The translations under genes and the position numbers were made by a program. This document shows positions 11,401 to 24,616 of a stretch of 64,000 nt of DNA, piece after piece (the stretch's first letter is position 1; each line of letters starts with the position of its first letter). The notes beneath the pieces were generated by a model, which was not told the DNA's origin, searched no databases, and was given only the letters and a program-made list of their open reading frames with translations. Origin of the DNA: Neelides folsomi (lineage: Eukaryota; Arthropoda; Collembola; Neelipleona; Neelidae); contig JAQGBZ010000023.1 of NCBI GenBank assembly GCA_034687125.1, forward strand, positions 346,819-410,818, written 5' to 3'.

Positions 11401-14400
11401 AATTACTTTTAATTTTTATTGAACTAAAAAGACATTGATGAATCTATGAACTTTATTTTGCAAGAGTAGCAGTTTAGTAGAAATACTAATCAATAATTAT
11501 CTTTTTATGGATAGTTTGAAACTAACAAATTAAATTACCCTTATAATTCATAATAATTTTCATATAAAGAAGAAGGAATATATGAGAAATATGTACGCAA
11601 TAAATGTGCTTTATTGAGAAGGAGACATCGAATGTGTCAAGTAAGAGAGATTAGATGTCAAAAACAAAATTGATGATCAAACTCCAGAAGGCCTATCCAA
11701 GTCTTAGTTGTTCGTATAATCATCGTCCCATTGTATAATTGCGTAGTAAACTTGATCATACAGCAGATTCTCCCCCATTCAAGCTACATTTAGCCGACCG
11801 GAATAATATTCCCCTTCTCTTCATTAAGATCTTGGAGAAACTCTACAACTTTCAGGGGGCTCCGAGTTTGTAAACGGACGTGCAGAGTTAATGTAATGAT
11901 GAGAAGATTCTCAAAAGATACGTGAGAGATGAGAATCAAGAGTGGAGACTTTCTTCCAAGATTCTTCCATCTCATTCCTTCAACACTCATTTGAATACAC
12001 AAACATCCACACCACTCAAATGAACAAAAGACAAAACCTTAATTTACAATTTAATCTGAGTAAGTCCACTATGCCATAAATTAGTTTTAAGATAAATAAT
12101 TCTTCAGCCAATATTCTTTATGTCAAAACAAATGAAATTAAGTTAAATTAATTTTTCAAAGAGGATACAATTACAATTATTAATTAATTTTAATCCTTTT
12201 TAATTAGAGGTAAATATCTTGTCCTGTACTATAGAATGTATGTAATTTACGATAAGAGTCATAATAAAGTGCTGTTATTTCCAACCCTCATTTGTTATTA
12301 GAAGAAAATAATTGAGAAATGAAACTGAAATGACTCTTGTGTAATAGAGATATAAAGTGGTATTGTGGGCCGTTATTAATTAACGGGGCATGATCCATCA
12401 TAAAAGAACCTTCTACGATTAAGACATTCTGGGGAAGACATAAATAGGGAGGCAGGGTGGGTGAAATAAGATTCGTACATTACTCGGTTTAACCCTCCTA
12501 TTCTCACCATCCGTGTCTCGGAAAAACTTTGAGAATGTCTGTTGTTCAATATTAAATCCACTTTTTTCTTTGGGAGCGAGAGAGAAAGAGAAAAGTTTGT
12601 TTTGTCTGTGATAATAATAAGAGAGTATTTTCCTTCATCTCCTCCCCTTACCCTTTCAATATCCTCATCTTGAGCTGAGGTCGAGCGTAAACATAAGTTA
12701 GTTGTTTTCTACCTTTATGACTTTCTTTTCCTATTAGTGATAGCCATTAGGACAACACTGGGGTTTCTTTTTTCTGTCATTTTTCTTATCTCTTCTCCTG
12801 CATTTCACAAAGCTTGATCCTTTTCTTAATCTTTCAACTTCACAACTTGTCCAAACTACCATAGCCTTTTATTATTGCTTTAATATACCGTTGTCGCAAG
12901 TAGGAAAGATAAAATTGCAATGAATGACTCCAAGTCTGAAGTAGATTTAAAATTGTAAAAAAGGAGAAAGAAAGAAAATCTGAAATTGTAAACAAGAAAA
13001 GGCAAAACGGAGTTTATAATAAATAGCATGAATTGGATTCAGTTCGGAGAATTGTTGCGGGATTCTTCTTAGCAGGTCCTCGACGGGTGGGGAAGGACGG
13101 AGGAGACCCGAGAGCGTAATTTTCATTCCTCACCTCAGATGAGAGAAAAATAGAGGGATCAAGTAATACAAGGAAAGAGATACATTGTTGACTTCACTTC
13201 TTGGGATACGCCTTAAACCATGCCATTCCTCTTTTCCAAACAAATAACTGTCCATGAAGACTTAATACCGAGTACCCAACTGAAATAAATATTGTATACT
13301 TGTTTAAAAAATGCATCTAACAATAGAAAAAGTTTTGTGGGCTTTTCATTTGTAAAAGATAGAGATATAGTGTATATGGGAGTGGGATATTCTATCGTAA
13401 GAGTCCAATATGTATACGACGATAGAAAGTACATAATTTCGGTGATATTTATGTACCCACCATTTTATATACATACTATATAGACAGTTGTAACAAAATT
13501 CAGGTCATCTTATTTATTACTTTTACTTTGGGACTATTCGAACCCTGATGTAATTACATAATTACTATCTTTAAATCTTGGTTTTTAATACAAATACAAC
13601 AAATTATATTTTATTAATCAGTGTATGACAAATATTCTTTTTGAGATACCTACACATTATGCAGTCTAAAGAGGTATGTATTTGGTATGAGTAAATCACT
13701 AGAGATTAAATTTTGATTAATTTTATGAAATTTTACAAAAATTAAAATCACATTATTTAGAATATGACCCATATTATGATATAATACATACCATATATGA
13801 TAAAGACAATGAGAAAATTGAAATTGAAGTTTGAGCATTAAAGGTATACAGACCTTTGAAAGATATAGAAAATAATACAAATTGCCTGGAGTGGATTTGT
13901 AAAGAAAATATCATACGGCGCGGTGAGGGACTCTTTCCGTAAATCCATTTCTCTCCCCACGAATCTCCTCAGTTTCTCTTGAGCCTTCCTTGTGATCGCA
14001 CGCTCCACAGCTCCTTCGTTCGAATGAAGCTGCCCTAAAAACTCAAACATTCTCAAGTGAGGTTCAACTCTTTTTTTTCGTTCTTGACCGGTGGAGGCTC
14101 CCGTTGGCCTTCCTTTGACATCCACTTGGCCAAAGTCCCAAAAGAATAAAATATCATGTGAAAAGTTGACACTACATACTTATATACTACGGACTACTGA
14201 ATAAAACATTTCCTCATCCTTCCACTTTGAGACGAATCCTCGAAGAGACACAAACATTCTATTAGTGAGGAAGTTGGTTCAAGAAGTTGAAAGGAATTCA
14301 CTCGAGAGTTTCTTCCTTGGATATCAAAGTGTATTTCAGCTGAGTCTCTTATGAGAGTATAATACTTTTCCTATTTACTTTCAATCACTCCAATTGAGAA

Positions 14401-15105
14401 CACAACCCGTTCTTCCCAGTCTCCGCATTCTTGTCAATTACATTCGACCCTTCTGCTTCACTCATCATCACCGATGAGCAAAAGACGTCAGTCTCTTATA
14501 AAACCAAGTGTCAAGCTTTAAGGAATTTAATTATTTATTATTGAGGTGGATAAACTGTACCATAGCCTTCTAACTCTAAACAGTGCAAAAAAGTTTTTTT
14601 CCTCGAATTTCCTTTGGTGTCAAATGTATTGATCTAAAAGAGTCTCAATTTTATAAGTTTATTGAATAAGAAAAGTTTTATTCAGGGTTATTTTGAGTTG
14701 GAGAAAAGCGTAAATAATATTTTTAATAAAGGGACTGTATAAATAAACGCAATTACTTAATTAAAACTACTTTAGTTTTTTACTCCCATTAATATTTTAG
14801 ACGGAAAGTTCTCCGAGTTTTCTCATTTGAATTCCGAAAGTGGAACCTTCGAGGTTAAAAATTGAACAACTTTGAAGGAGTTTTGAGGAAGTTGAAAGTG
14901 AGAGAGACCTTTGTGTTTAAGATCTTCATTCCTCTCCATGCATTATTTATCTCTTCATCATAATTCATAACTAAAAGGAGACTTTTGTGATCCTCCAACT
15001 TTACTTCACTTTACCAACCACTCTGTTGTGACGAATATTGAATTGCTCAATCCCATCTCAAAAGAACTTCAAACTTAGCTCAGCAGAAGAAGAACCAGAG
15101 GAAAA
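8419..15105. other. 6.7-kb intergenic region without a recognisable gene
   Basis: The region has many short open frames on both strands, but none has homology I recognise, coding composition over more than about 90 codons, or splice sites that join neighbouring frames. The longest, on the minus strand at 13838-14125, begins with GTG, not ATG. Composition shifts to CT/GA-rich between about 12.4 and 15.1 kb. This probably includes the promoter of the gene that starts at 15106. I saw no tRNA or other RNA gene. Confidence 0.45.
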
Positions 15106-18100
15106 ATGGAATTGAAGAAGTTCATGAGTCTCGTAAGTATAATTAAATACTCAAAGTAATCTTGGTATATAAATCATAAACTATCTCCTGTTCCTTGTAT
15201 CAACATGAAAGTCTTTTGTAATGGGTTTTGATGTATTTTTTTACCTGGTTCGTAAAAGAAAATGAATATTATTCCCATTTAAAACTCATCTACCTCCCAT
15301 TTCATCCCATTTGCATATGAGGAGAGAAAATGGCTCGGAGGTAATCGAATTAAAAATTTAAATCTCATCCTGTCTCAACTTCCAAGAACCAAAAATTTTG
15401 AATGTGTGTTGCGAAGCGAAGCTCATTATATTACGATGCGAAAGACCTGAATGTACACCCTAACAATCTTCGCATTGATTTGCTTAACGAACAGTGTTAA
15501 GAAGTGCCGTTTGGGAAGGGATGATGATAATAATGAAATTAGATTGAAAGGAATTTGGAGTGACGGGCGAGTCGAAAAATATTTTCTGGTGCATTTGTGA
15601 GTCAAGGCAGGGGTGTTCATATGAAGGATTCTTGAGGAAAAGGGCGAATCAAGTGAATTAAGGGGCACAAAGGGTCGGCGTGATGAATTGTGGATAGAAA
15701 TTTAAATCACTCGCTCTGTCCCATCATGAATCATTTTGGGAAAAGAGGATTGGAAAAAGAATTCCTCACCCACGACGTGACCGGCTTCAACGGAAACGTG
15801 GGACGGAAAAGAAATTTTTCTCTCTTTCCATCTCAACCCTCCACCTGTAATAAAAATCCACTCAAATTCAATTCACGACCTTCTTCACATTTCTGCCTAC
15901 ATTTCCATTTTACATTCTGGGCTCTTCTCATTCTTACATAACCACATAATGTTTGCATATCAAGACTGGCTATATTGGAAATGATGTGAATTTATGCTTC
16001 TGAAGTTTTAAGTTTTTCCAATATAAAACAAGTATTATGCGAAAATGTCAATTGCAGTTGCCGAAAATATTTTTGACATTATTTTTTGAATGCCTAAATA
16101 TTTATTCTTTGAATACTTTCCCAAATATGCCAATTGGTGAAATGCATATTGAAGTTTGAAAAGAAATGAATGTAAATATTATTTCCATTTTTTCTTTTTT
16201 ATGATAAAAGATAAACTCGCAAGCTCCATAAACTTCGAAGATGCATTGACGTAAAAGAAGGATAAACCCATTCATAGTTTTTTTGTAATTGAATACAGTT
16301 AAAGAGTAATGGTAAAGATAACATTCATTCCCTTTTATTTTGTAATAATTTAGATCATCGCTCTAGTTCTAATTTGATTAAAATTATGATGTAACTTAAA
16401 AACAAATATACCTACAAGTTTAATATTATTATCATATTTATTTATTTAAGGCCCAATTGTATACGCCTTCATTCTTCATTAATTCTTCATCCAAATAATC
16501 TTACAGATAATTAGTTAGTTTTGGCAGGGTTTGGCAAAAATTTATGCTCAAACATTAGATGAATTTATGGATGTTGTTGGTCTGATAAAATTAGTAAATC
16601 ATATTTAAAATTATATTCTACTGAAATATTTGAATTTTCCCATGCCCGAATGCTGAGTCAACACTTTGGGTATCTTAGGCAGGGAAAAGGAGGAAAAGAC
16701 TGCAGGGCTTTTGCTGGCTTCCGCTGATGGGCAATTATGAAAAAGCTCCGAAAATGAGCTGAAGAAGGTAAAGAGGGAATTGGGGGATTGATGCAGTGGC
16801 TGGAGAAGGATGATGAAAAAGAAGATGATAATAATTATATGCTAAGAACCTTCCTTTCTCCTCTTCAATTTCCTCAGCGAAGAAACTCATTCCACTTTGC
16901 ATATTATTTCCAACCCGGAGAAATTGCTGAACTTTGCTCTCCTCATCAATTAAACTCGAGGAGGGAAAGAGTTGCGGCGGAACAAACTTGAACATATTAA
17001 TAATAAACCCTCCTAACTCCTCTAGAAGTATCATAAAAAGTAATAGGACAAAAATCGGTTCTTCCCTTTCATTTTACGAGATTTATTAAAATAGTAAATT
17101 ATAGTCTTAGTTTGTCCAAGCCCATTAGTTAATTAAACCTTAAAATTATCTCATTTAGCCTGGAGGATTCAAAGGATTTGCTCTAATCCTCCTCCTCTCA
17201 TCTTCATCATATGCTTATCTTGCTCCAGAAGTTTGAAACTGCAGAGGTTCTCATTTACCTAATTGCTCTCAATCCTTCACTAAAGTTCATTTGTCATTCT
17301 GAACTCTCATTAAAGTGCGAGGGGTGAGGGAGAAGTTGATGAGAGGTTTGAGAGTTGTTAATAAATTAATGAGAGTTCGGAGAGAGAAAGTGGTCAAGGG
17401 GATCTGTTAATGGTTTCCTCCCCTTAGGAAAACACCTTCATCAATGATTCACCAGAGACTGACGCAGTTCAACGAGGAGACTGAGTAATGAACAGATCTC
17501 AGATATCAAAAGCAGCTTACAAGTAGAGATGAGATATCTCATAGAGTTAACGACGATGAAAGGAGTGATCTTTCTTTTAACTATTTTATGTAATATCATC
17601 ACTATAGACTAACACACTACCAACACATGTATTTACTTCATTTTGAGAATTCCATCCTCTCTTAATGTCAGTCGGATCGGAGATCATTACATCCGAACCA
17701 ACACAGATTCTTCAAACGTGTCGTTAATTATTATTATGAAAATGTGTAAACTTAAAATCACGAATTTGTTAATTATGGTAATTTGGGTAATTTTATTAAA
17801 ACAAACTTCGTGTTAGAAATTGAAGCTAAACAGACACAGATAATCCCATACTGATATAACATTGTACTTTGAATAGGATAGGATAGGATTTGTACTTGCA
17901 TTCACAGATAGTATGTACTAGAGTTGTATAATTTGTATATGGCACATTTATCAATATGTTCATTTTATTCATACTTACAGTACAACCGAGCTTTACTCAT
18001 ATTGGTATTAGAATTCAAACCTAGATCGTACAAATCTTCAGATCTCTTTGTATACTTACCTGAATCAACACTTTAAAAAAGAGCTTAACTCTTTAATTAT

Positions 18101-20404
18101 GATAGGTGTATTGTTTATACCTGACATAGTACATAATATACTTAAATACCTACGCAGAATACTACTTACATACAATTGTATTTGCATGTATAATTTATAC
18201 AATTAATCCTGTACTCGATTACTCATTAACACGAACACAAGGCTCATCTGGCATAGCGATTAATTTAACACATCGAATAGCGTCATTCTCGTTGCTTAAC
18301 CTTTTAAAATGAGGATCTCTAGAGTTGATGAGATCATAAAAATAATTTAACGATTGCTTTCAAAATCTTGGGTTTTCCAAGGATTATTTTCACCTCACTG
18401 TCAGAATAAAATTGACTACGTATTCCAATGATGGCTGTTCAAATGTTCATACAAATATTAGATACTTACACATTACTAAATCTTTATCTATGTTCGAATG
18501 TTTAAAGTACACCAATGAACAAATGAAGTTATATATGTCAGTCAACTAAATACTTAATTGAAGGTCTAGGTCTAGAGTAAGGATGTTGACATTGGTAATT
18601 GTAAATAAAATAAAATTACAATAGGAACCAAATGGTAAACGATTTATTTTTTAGGGTTTGTTAAACCCTTTACCTGAAGTATTCTTAAGGATTGTGACTT
18701 GTGACTAAATCTGCCAAAAAATATTTATGATACAAGAAGTGTTTTAAAATTCACAAACACTGCTGTTTAAGTTTAACGTCATCATCTCATCGTCATTTTT
18801 CAAATTTATGCAAAAGTTTATATGTTGGAGATTTAACAAAAGTGAATAGGTTTGTAAATTGGAAAATTGAACAAAAATTTTGCACAATTTAACCGATGCA
18901 TAACATAAATGTTTATCTGTATTATGTCGAGGTATGTCTATGTAATAATCTTTTATATGCTTCCATTAAACATTACACATTAAAGACATTAACATTAAAT
19001 GAAAATGAGCCATTTTCCTGTTCTTCTTTGAGGCAATGTGAGGTATAAAAATGTTAACAATCTTCCCATCTTCCGAAGGCAAACTCCTCATTTCACTTTA
19101 TGGTCCTCTCATCCGAGCAATCTCTTTAGACATCAACTCTCTTATTATCCCAAACAGTCATTGCAATAAGAAAAAAGAATTTCGCCCGAAACATTAATTT
19201 TTTGATCCGGATAACCAATACAGATCATTTTTAAATTAATATTAAATTTCTTGCACTTTAATTAGAACTGTAAAATACACCGATTGTAAATGGAACTGTA
19301 AATTGATTGTGGGAGTTGTTATATTTATGTATGTATTGGGTCAGGTGTAAAAGACTTTTAGCGTGAGAATGGATTTTGAAACATTGTTCTTTATTTATTT
19401 ATCGTTTCGTAGGTTCTCTTTGGCGTGCTGATAGGAGTGAGTTGTGTGTCGGGTCGGGCGCGGAGGAGTCATCATGGGCACAATCATCACAATGGACATC
19501 TTCACGCCCACCACGACCAGACGCTGGCAGAAAATGAGGAGGATGATGAGGATGGGCGACACGCCTATCTTATGAGACCAATTCCAAAGAAAGAGGCTGC
19601 TGAAGATGAAGACTCCACTCTAACTCAAGGTAGTAAAATGATACACATGCTTAACATGATTAAATGATTTTTACAATTGTGAATGAGTGCACAGATGTCT
19701 TTAAATCTTAAACAAACTATTCAGTATACATTGGACTGAATGCTTCCTACTTCATATAAGTGAATAAATATGTCTCATTTTTTGCATATTGTATATTGAG
19801 TTTATATTATCAATTTTTAATTTTCAGCCTTTGAAAAACACATGAAATCAGATAAAAATCTTTCAAGAGCTCATGGTAAGAAATGCTTATATGATTTGGT
19901 GATGAATTATTTATTGGTGATGTTTATGATAATTACAATAATTAATATGTAGTATTTTCTAAAGATCAGGTGATTTTTTTTCTTATCACAGATGTTTACG
20001 CATATAAGCTACCAAGCAATTTATGGTTCATTGTGCGATACGTAAGGAACCAGGACGGAAACTTGGAAAAGTACATGTAAGTCTCCCACGCTGTTATTTT
20101 GATATTTATTAACAACCTTAATATTTATGTACTTCAGTGTAAGTGCCAAGTGCCACACTTCCTAGCTATATTTTATTTATGGCCTATATTACATCTTGGG
20201 CTGTTTGATATCTCAAACACCTCAATTTTGTCCCTTTAATCTTTGAATTTTTAAACCATGAAATCATATTTTGTATTTAGGAACATTGTGGACAGCTTCA
20301 CAAGCTACCTTGACAAGATGGACAAGGAAGTCAAGAGCGTGTCGGTGAATGTGAAAGGAGTCGAGACGGTGTTCCGGCTTACGACGAAACCCTCTTCGCG
20401 TTAA
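15106..20404 (+). CDS. Secreted His-rich protein of unknown function
   Basis: Five exons (15106-15132, 19413-19629, 19828-19875, 19992-20076, 20281-20404) join in frame to 166 residues. The first intron is 4.3 kb and splits the signal peptide, of which exon 1 codes only nine residues. The signal peptide reads MELKKFMSLVLFGVLIGVSC and is followed by VSGRARR, a possible furin-type dibasic site. Next comes a His-rich stretch (SHHGHNHHNGHLHAHH, about residues 31-46) and an acidic segment (ENEEDDED). The C-terminal half (VYAYKLPSNLWFIVRYV and on to the end) looks like a small folded domain with no cysteines. I do not recognise the family. The His cluster could bind metal; that is inference. Two overlapping AATAAA signals follow at 20697-20712. 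Confidence 0.75.
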
Positions 20405-20696
20405 CAAACCCAACAAAGGAATTATCTTTAATCCTGTATGGCTCCACCATGTGTATTTTTACTCTCCCACCTGGCGCCTTCTCGTTAAGCTTAAAACATA
20501 TTTACACTGACTTAATATTTATTCTTCATCTTCCATCACATCACACCGGCGCCGAGCTCCTTTAAATATAGAAATGTACAGTGTGAATTTCATGTATATT
20601 GGACCTCCGTTTCCTCCTCGTTCATTTTAATTTAATGTTTCAAGACGACTATGATTCATAGAGATCCAATTGTTTCACATTAATTTGTGCCAAGAA

Positions 20697-20712
20697 AATA
20701 AAACTCAATAAA
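20697..20712 (+). promoter_or_regulatory. Poly(A) signals of the His-rich gene
   Basis: Two AATAAA hexamers (20697-20702 and 20707-20712) lie about 300 bases downstream of the stop codon. Confidence 0.55.
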
Positions 20713-23700
20713 ATATTCATGGTCGACCATATGCGACTACTTACTTAAAACTTATATACTAATTAATATATTCAATATTAAAATTATATGTATACTCGAT
20801 CATTAGGTGTATGTAAGATATTACTACTACTAATTTAAACATGACGAACAAAAAATTTATAAAAAATTAAGTAAATATGTTATATATAGGCATTTTAAAA
20901 GTTTATCGAATTAAATCCTGATTATACCATTTAAATTATATGTAATGCAACGTTCATATAGATAATAGATATGAAATACAGTTAAATACTCTCTGTTCTT
21001 TATAAGTTCCTGTTAAATATTGGCAAATGTAGCATAAAATGTTATTTTATTAAATATTAAATAACAGTTATTAAAAAATATTTTTGTTCATCAAGTTTAT
21101 CATCAAACTCCTTTTTACAATTTCTTAAAAAATCACTGGTTAATTTTCATTTTTGAGAACAGTTTAATCAAATTAGTATTAAGATGAAAATAGCAGATGA
21201 AGATTCTCAAAGGACATATTCGTTCTTAAGGGCATAAAGGGTCGGTGATTGTATGCGTATTTAATATATCTTGTTGAGTAGTAGTACGTAAAATTAATGC
21301 CTCAACTCTTTATTAAACTTTATTTATGCATGTAATTGTAGGCGAGTGGATATGAACATGACTAACAACTTATGAGATTCTTTCTTCTTTAATGGGAATT
21401 TCCCTCATGTTTCCTCGCTTTCTTCATCCATGCCCGCATAGCCTAATTATTTAATAAGGAATGATATGCCACACTCAAGCGCTTACTCTATCCTGTAGCC
21501 CATAGAACAAGGAGAAACTTTAGACATTTTCCAAAAAAGAGAAATAAAGAAGTTTGTATGTTTACCTAATCTCGAACCCATTTTTTTAAAATGTATTTTT
21601 CATACATGACAAACTGGGAAGAACGAATTTTCATAATTAATACTCATACACTTATGTAAGGTAAGTATTTACAATAATGTATGTATACAGTTTATACAAT
21701 TAAGGCAGAGTATATTATAAAATCTGTATAGAAGATTACGAAGCATGAAAAGTATGGATACATCAAAACTCATGTTTATAGCTCATGTAAAAAATATTTA
21801 CAATTTGGCAATTTCTCAATTCATGAATTGTATGCGAAGAAATGCTTAATAAACTCTTTAACTTTTAAACTTTAGGTTAATCGTATTTAAAGAAAATCAT
21901 GTTTTGTAAAATAGACAAAACTTAAATTTATGTTCGGGCGATTTAGACCATTGAAAATGTATCATGAAAAGAGATTAAACAAATCAAAAAAATTGTATCT
22001 GATAACAATATCAAGTTTTGGCATATTGGATTCAGCAATGCAGGCAAAATAGATAAAGTATGCAAGAGAATAAAAATACATTCGGGTCGATGGGATTAAC
22101 ATTTCTTTCATATTTCTTTATTCGCCTAGCTTTTAAGCTTCATTAACATACACATTTAAACTTCACTAAACCATTTTTTCGAAAAGCATAGATTTGAAGA
22201 AATGAGGCAATAAGAAGATCCAATGCATTAATGACAATGGATCAACCTATTCCTTGTCCATGATAGGTACTTGTATTTTGATAAAGCGATTAGGTGTATA
22301 ACCTTATACAATATTTAATTACATTACATAATTAGCTAAATATTTCACTGTTTTAAACAACTACAGATACATACCTAATTATACTTATATTACACGAATG
22401 GATTTAATCGAATTCATTAAAATTAACTTTTTATTAAATATTTATGTAAGTACATTATAAAGGCCTTCAATTTTAAATTTTACGCCCCATACGGTCACAA
22501 CTTGGGAGGTGTACAAGAAAAATATTATTATGCAAAGATATCGTTTCACCATTAAAGTTAACTAATAAATTTAAATGCATTAACTTGGTTTAATAATGCA
22601 TTCGTTTATTGAAGTAGTTGTAATGAATCCTTGTTTAATATCAAAATCAAACAATTCTCTTACAATTGCTAAATTATTCTGATGTTAGTATTCATTTGCC
22701 GGCAAAATATTTGTTCGAATATAAGCCATTTAAAAGCTCATCGGCTAAAATTCATATAAATTCTATCGACAAAGATATGATATAATCTAATTATAATATA
22801 GCGAATTACAATTTTATACAAAACAACGGTGTAGATAGGTACGCATTTTTATATTTGATATAGATAAATACCAAATGCATTAACTTTTTAATTGACACTT
22901 ATACAGCAATTATAAATTAAATTAATTATTATAGTAAAGCTTGGCGGATTTACTTTTACATTAATAAATGTAATTATTGTTTTACATTCGTGAAATAATT
23001 TTATTTAAAATCTTCATCATTATTGTTCTCATTCTTGCTGTCTTTTATCAAGTATTAATACGCAACTAAATTCAACAATGAAACATTTAAAAGTACCAAT
23101 TTTCAATCTAAAATATACAATTTTCATAATTATAAACAGAAACGAAATAAAACATTTTAAAAAATTTAATAAAAACATTAAAATGGTTAAACAATAATTA
23201 ATGTGCTGATAGAACATTCAACATATTATTATTTAGATTTTACTGAATTAGAGTATTTTTATAAACAAAATTGATAAAACTAAAAAATATATTTAAGACG
23301 TTGTTTCTGATATCTCTTGACATCGTGTATATTACTTTATACATAAAACATGTTGATGTTTACTTTTTGGGATACGAATGCATAGTTAAAAAACTTCGAA
23401 CGAGGAGACAACGCATGAGAAAATGAAATCAAAACTGTTTCCACAAAATATTTCGGAAACAAATTTGCTTTCTATTTTAAATTGTCTTAGGCAAAATCAC
23501 AGAATAGGATTAGAAGATATTTGAAAACTAACTGTTCAAGTTAGCAAGTAGACAGTTCAAAGATTGAAGTTTAGAGAATTATAGATTTTCGTTAAAAGGC
23601 GATTTTGAGCAATGAAAGGCGATTCAAATGATAATAAATATCAAAAGAACTTTTGTTACATAATACTAATTACTAAAATTTTATACTGAACATATCTAGT

Positions 23701-24595
23701 AAAGTTTAACTATTGTATTCCTAAATTTTACGTGTTTTAATATAATTATGTATAAAACACCGAGTAAGATTATACCTTTAGTACATTAGATGTTTTTACT
23801 CACTATTTTATAATATTTATCTTTTAGAAAATAAAAATCTTTTGATTGATCTGAAATTGTTTGTTAAAATTGAAATATCTGCTACAAACTACAACTAATA
23901 AAACATACTTTAATAGTTTTCGATCTATTATCATCAATATTGGATTTAGCAGTAATCTGTAATATGTAAACCCTTACCTAAAGCTACAAAATGATTAGAA
24001 TAGTTGAAGTTGTGTAGTAGTTATTGAATACTATAACTGACCTTTTATATATAAATATATCTGCCTCGTAAGTTTAATTCTTATAAGAAAATAAGTAGGT
24101 ATTAACAGTATACTAATATAAGTAGGAACTTTCCATCAACTTACTTAAACATCGTATCTATATAATTATCCATCTACTTTTTCTTTGAATGCAATGCAAA
24201 TGTTAAAATACTTTATATTGAACATAGCAATTATGTAATTGAAATAATGGTAAAATGAAACACTGATGGTAAAATGAAGTAACACCATTTTAAAAATAAG
24301 TTCTCGTTTGCAAAGTACTACCTCTACTCTATATAGCTTAAATATTCCCTATATGCATGCTCAAAAGCAAATATCTAGCAAAATTATTACAATTTTAAGA
24401 GTGAAAAATTAGCATATGAAGAAGAATCTAAAGCGAAAAAATTGCTATTATAAAGATTATAAAGAATGGATTAGAAAAGAAAGTGTTTTTGCCTAAACTG
24501 AAAAACCAAAAAACCCATTGCAAATTGATGTTATTTGGTTGATGAAAGACAAATCTTCAACTTCAATTTTGAAATGGGTATCAAGGTTCCTCCTC
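20713..24595. other. Intergenic region between convergent genes
   Basis: The His-rich gene and EPT1 converge on this region. It is very AT-rich and I see no coding exon. The right part must hold the 3' UTR of EPT1 (minus strand). I looked there by eye for a SECIS element and did not find a convincing one. Confidence 0.45.
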
Positions 24596-24616
24596 TCATG
24601 CGTTGTCGGCTAATAG

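Noticed and set aside
13540-13565. tRNA B-box-like GGTTCGAAT on the minus strand
   Set aside because: No 5-bp T stem, no A box at the right distance and no acceptor stem could be formed.
13838-14125. 95-codon minus-strand open frame with basic, helix-like composition
   Set aside because: It begins with GTG, has no homology I recognise, no splice partner and no conserved domain.
18050-18070. ATACTTACCTG, like the 5' end of U1 snRNA
   Set aside because: The following bases do not match U1 and no snRNA structure follows.
24181-24595. SECIS element downstream of EPT1
   Set aside because: I looked for an ATGA-type core, apical AA and GA partner on the minus strand and found no pair with a supporting stem; a program is needed to be sure.
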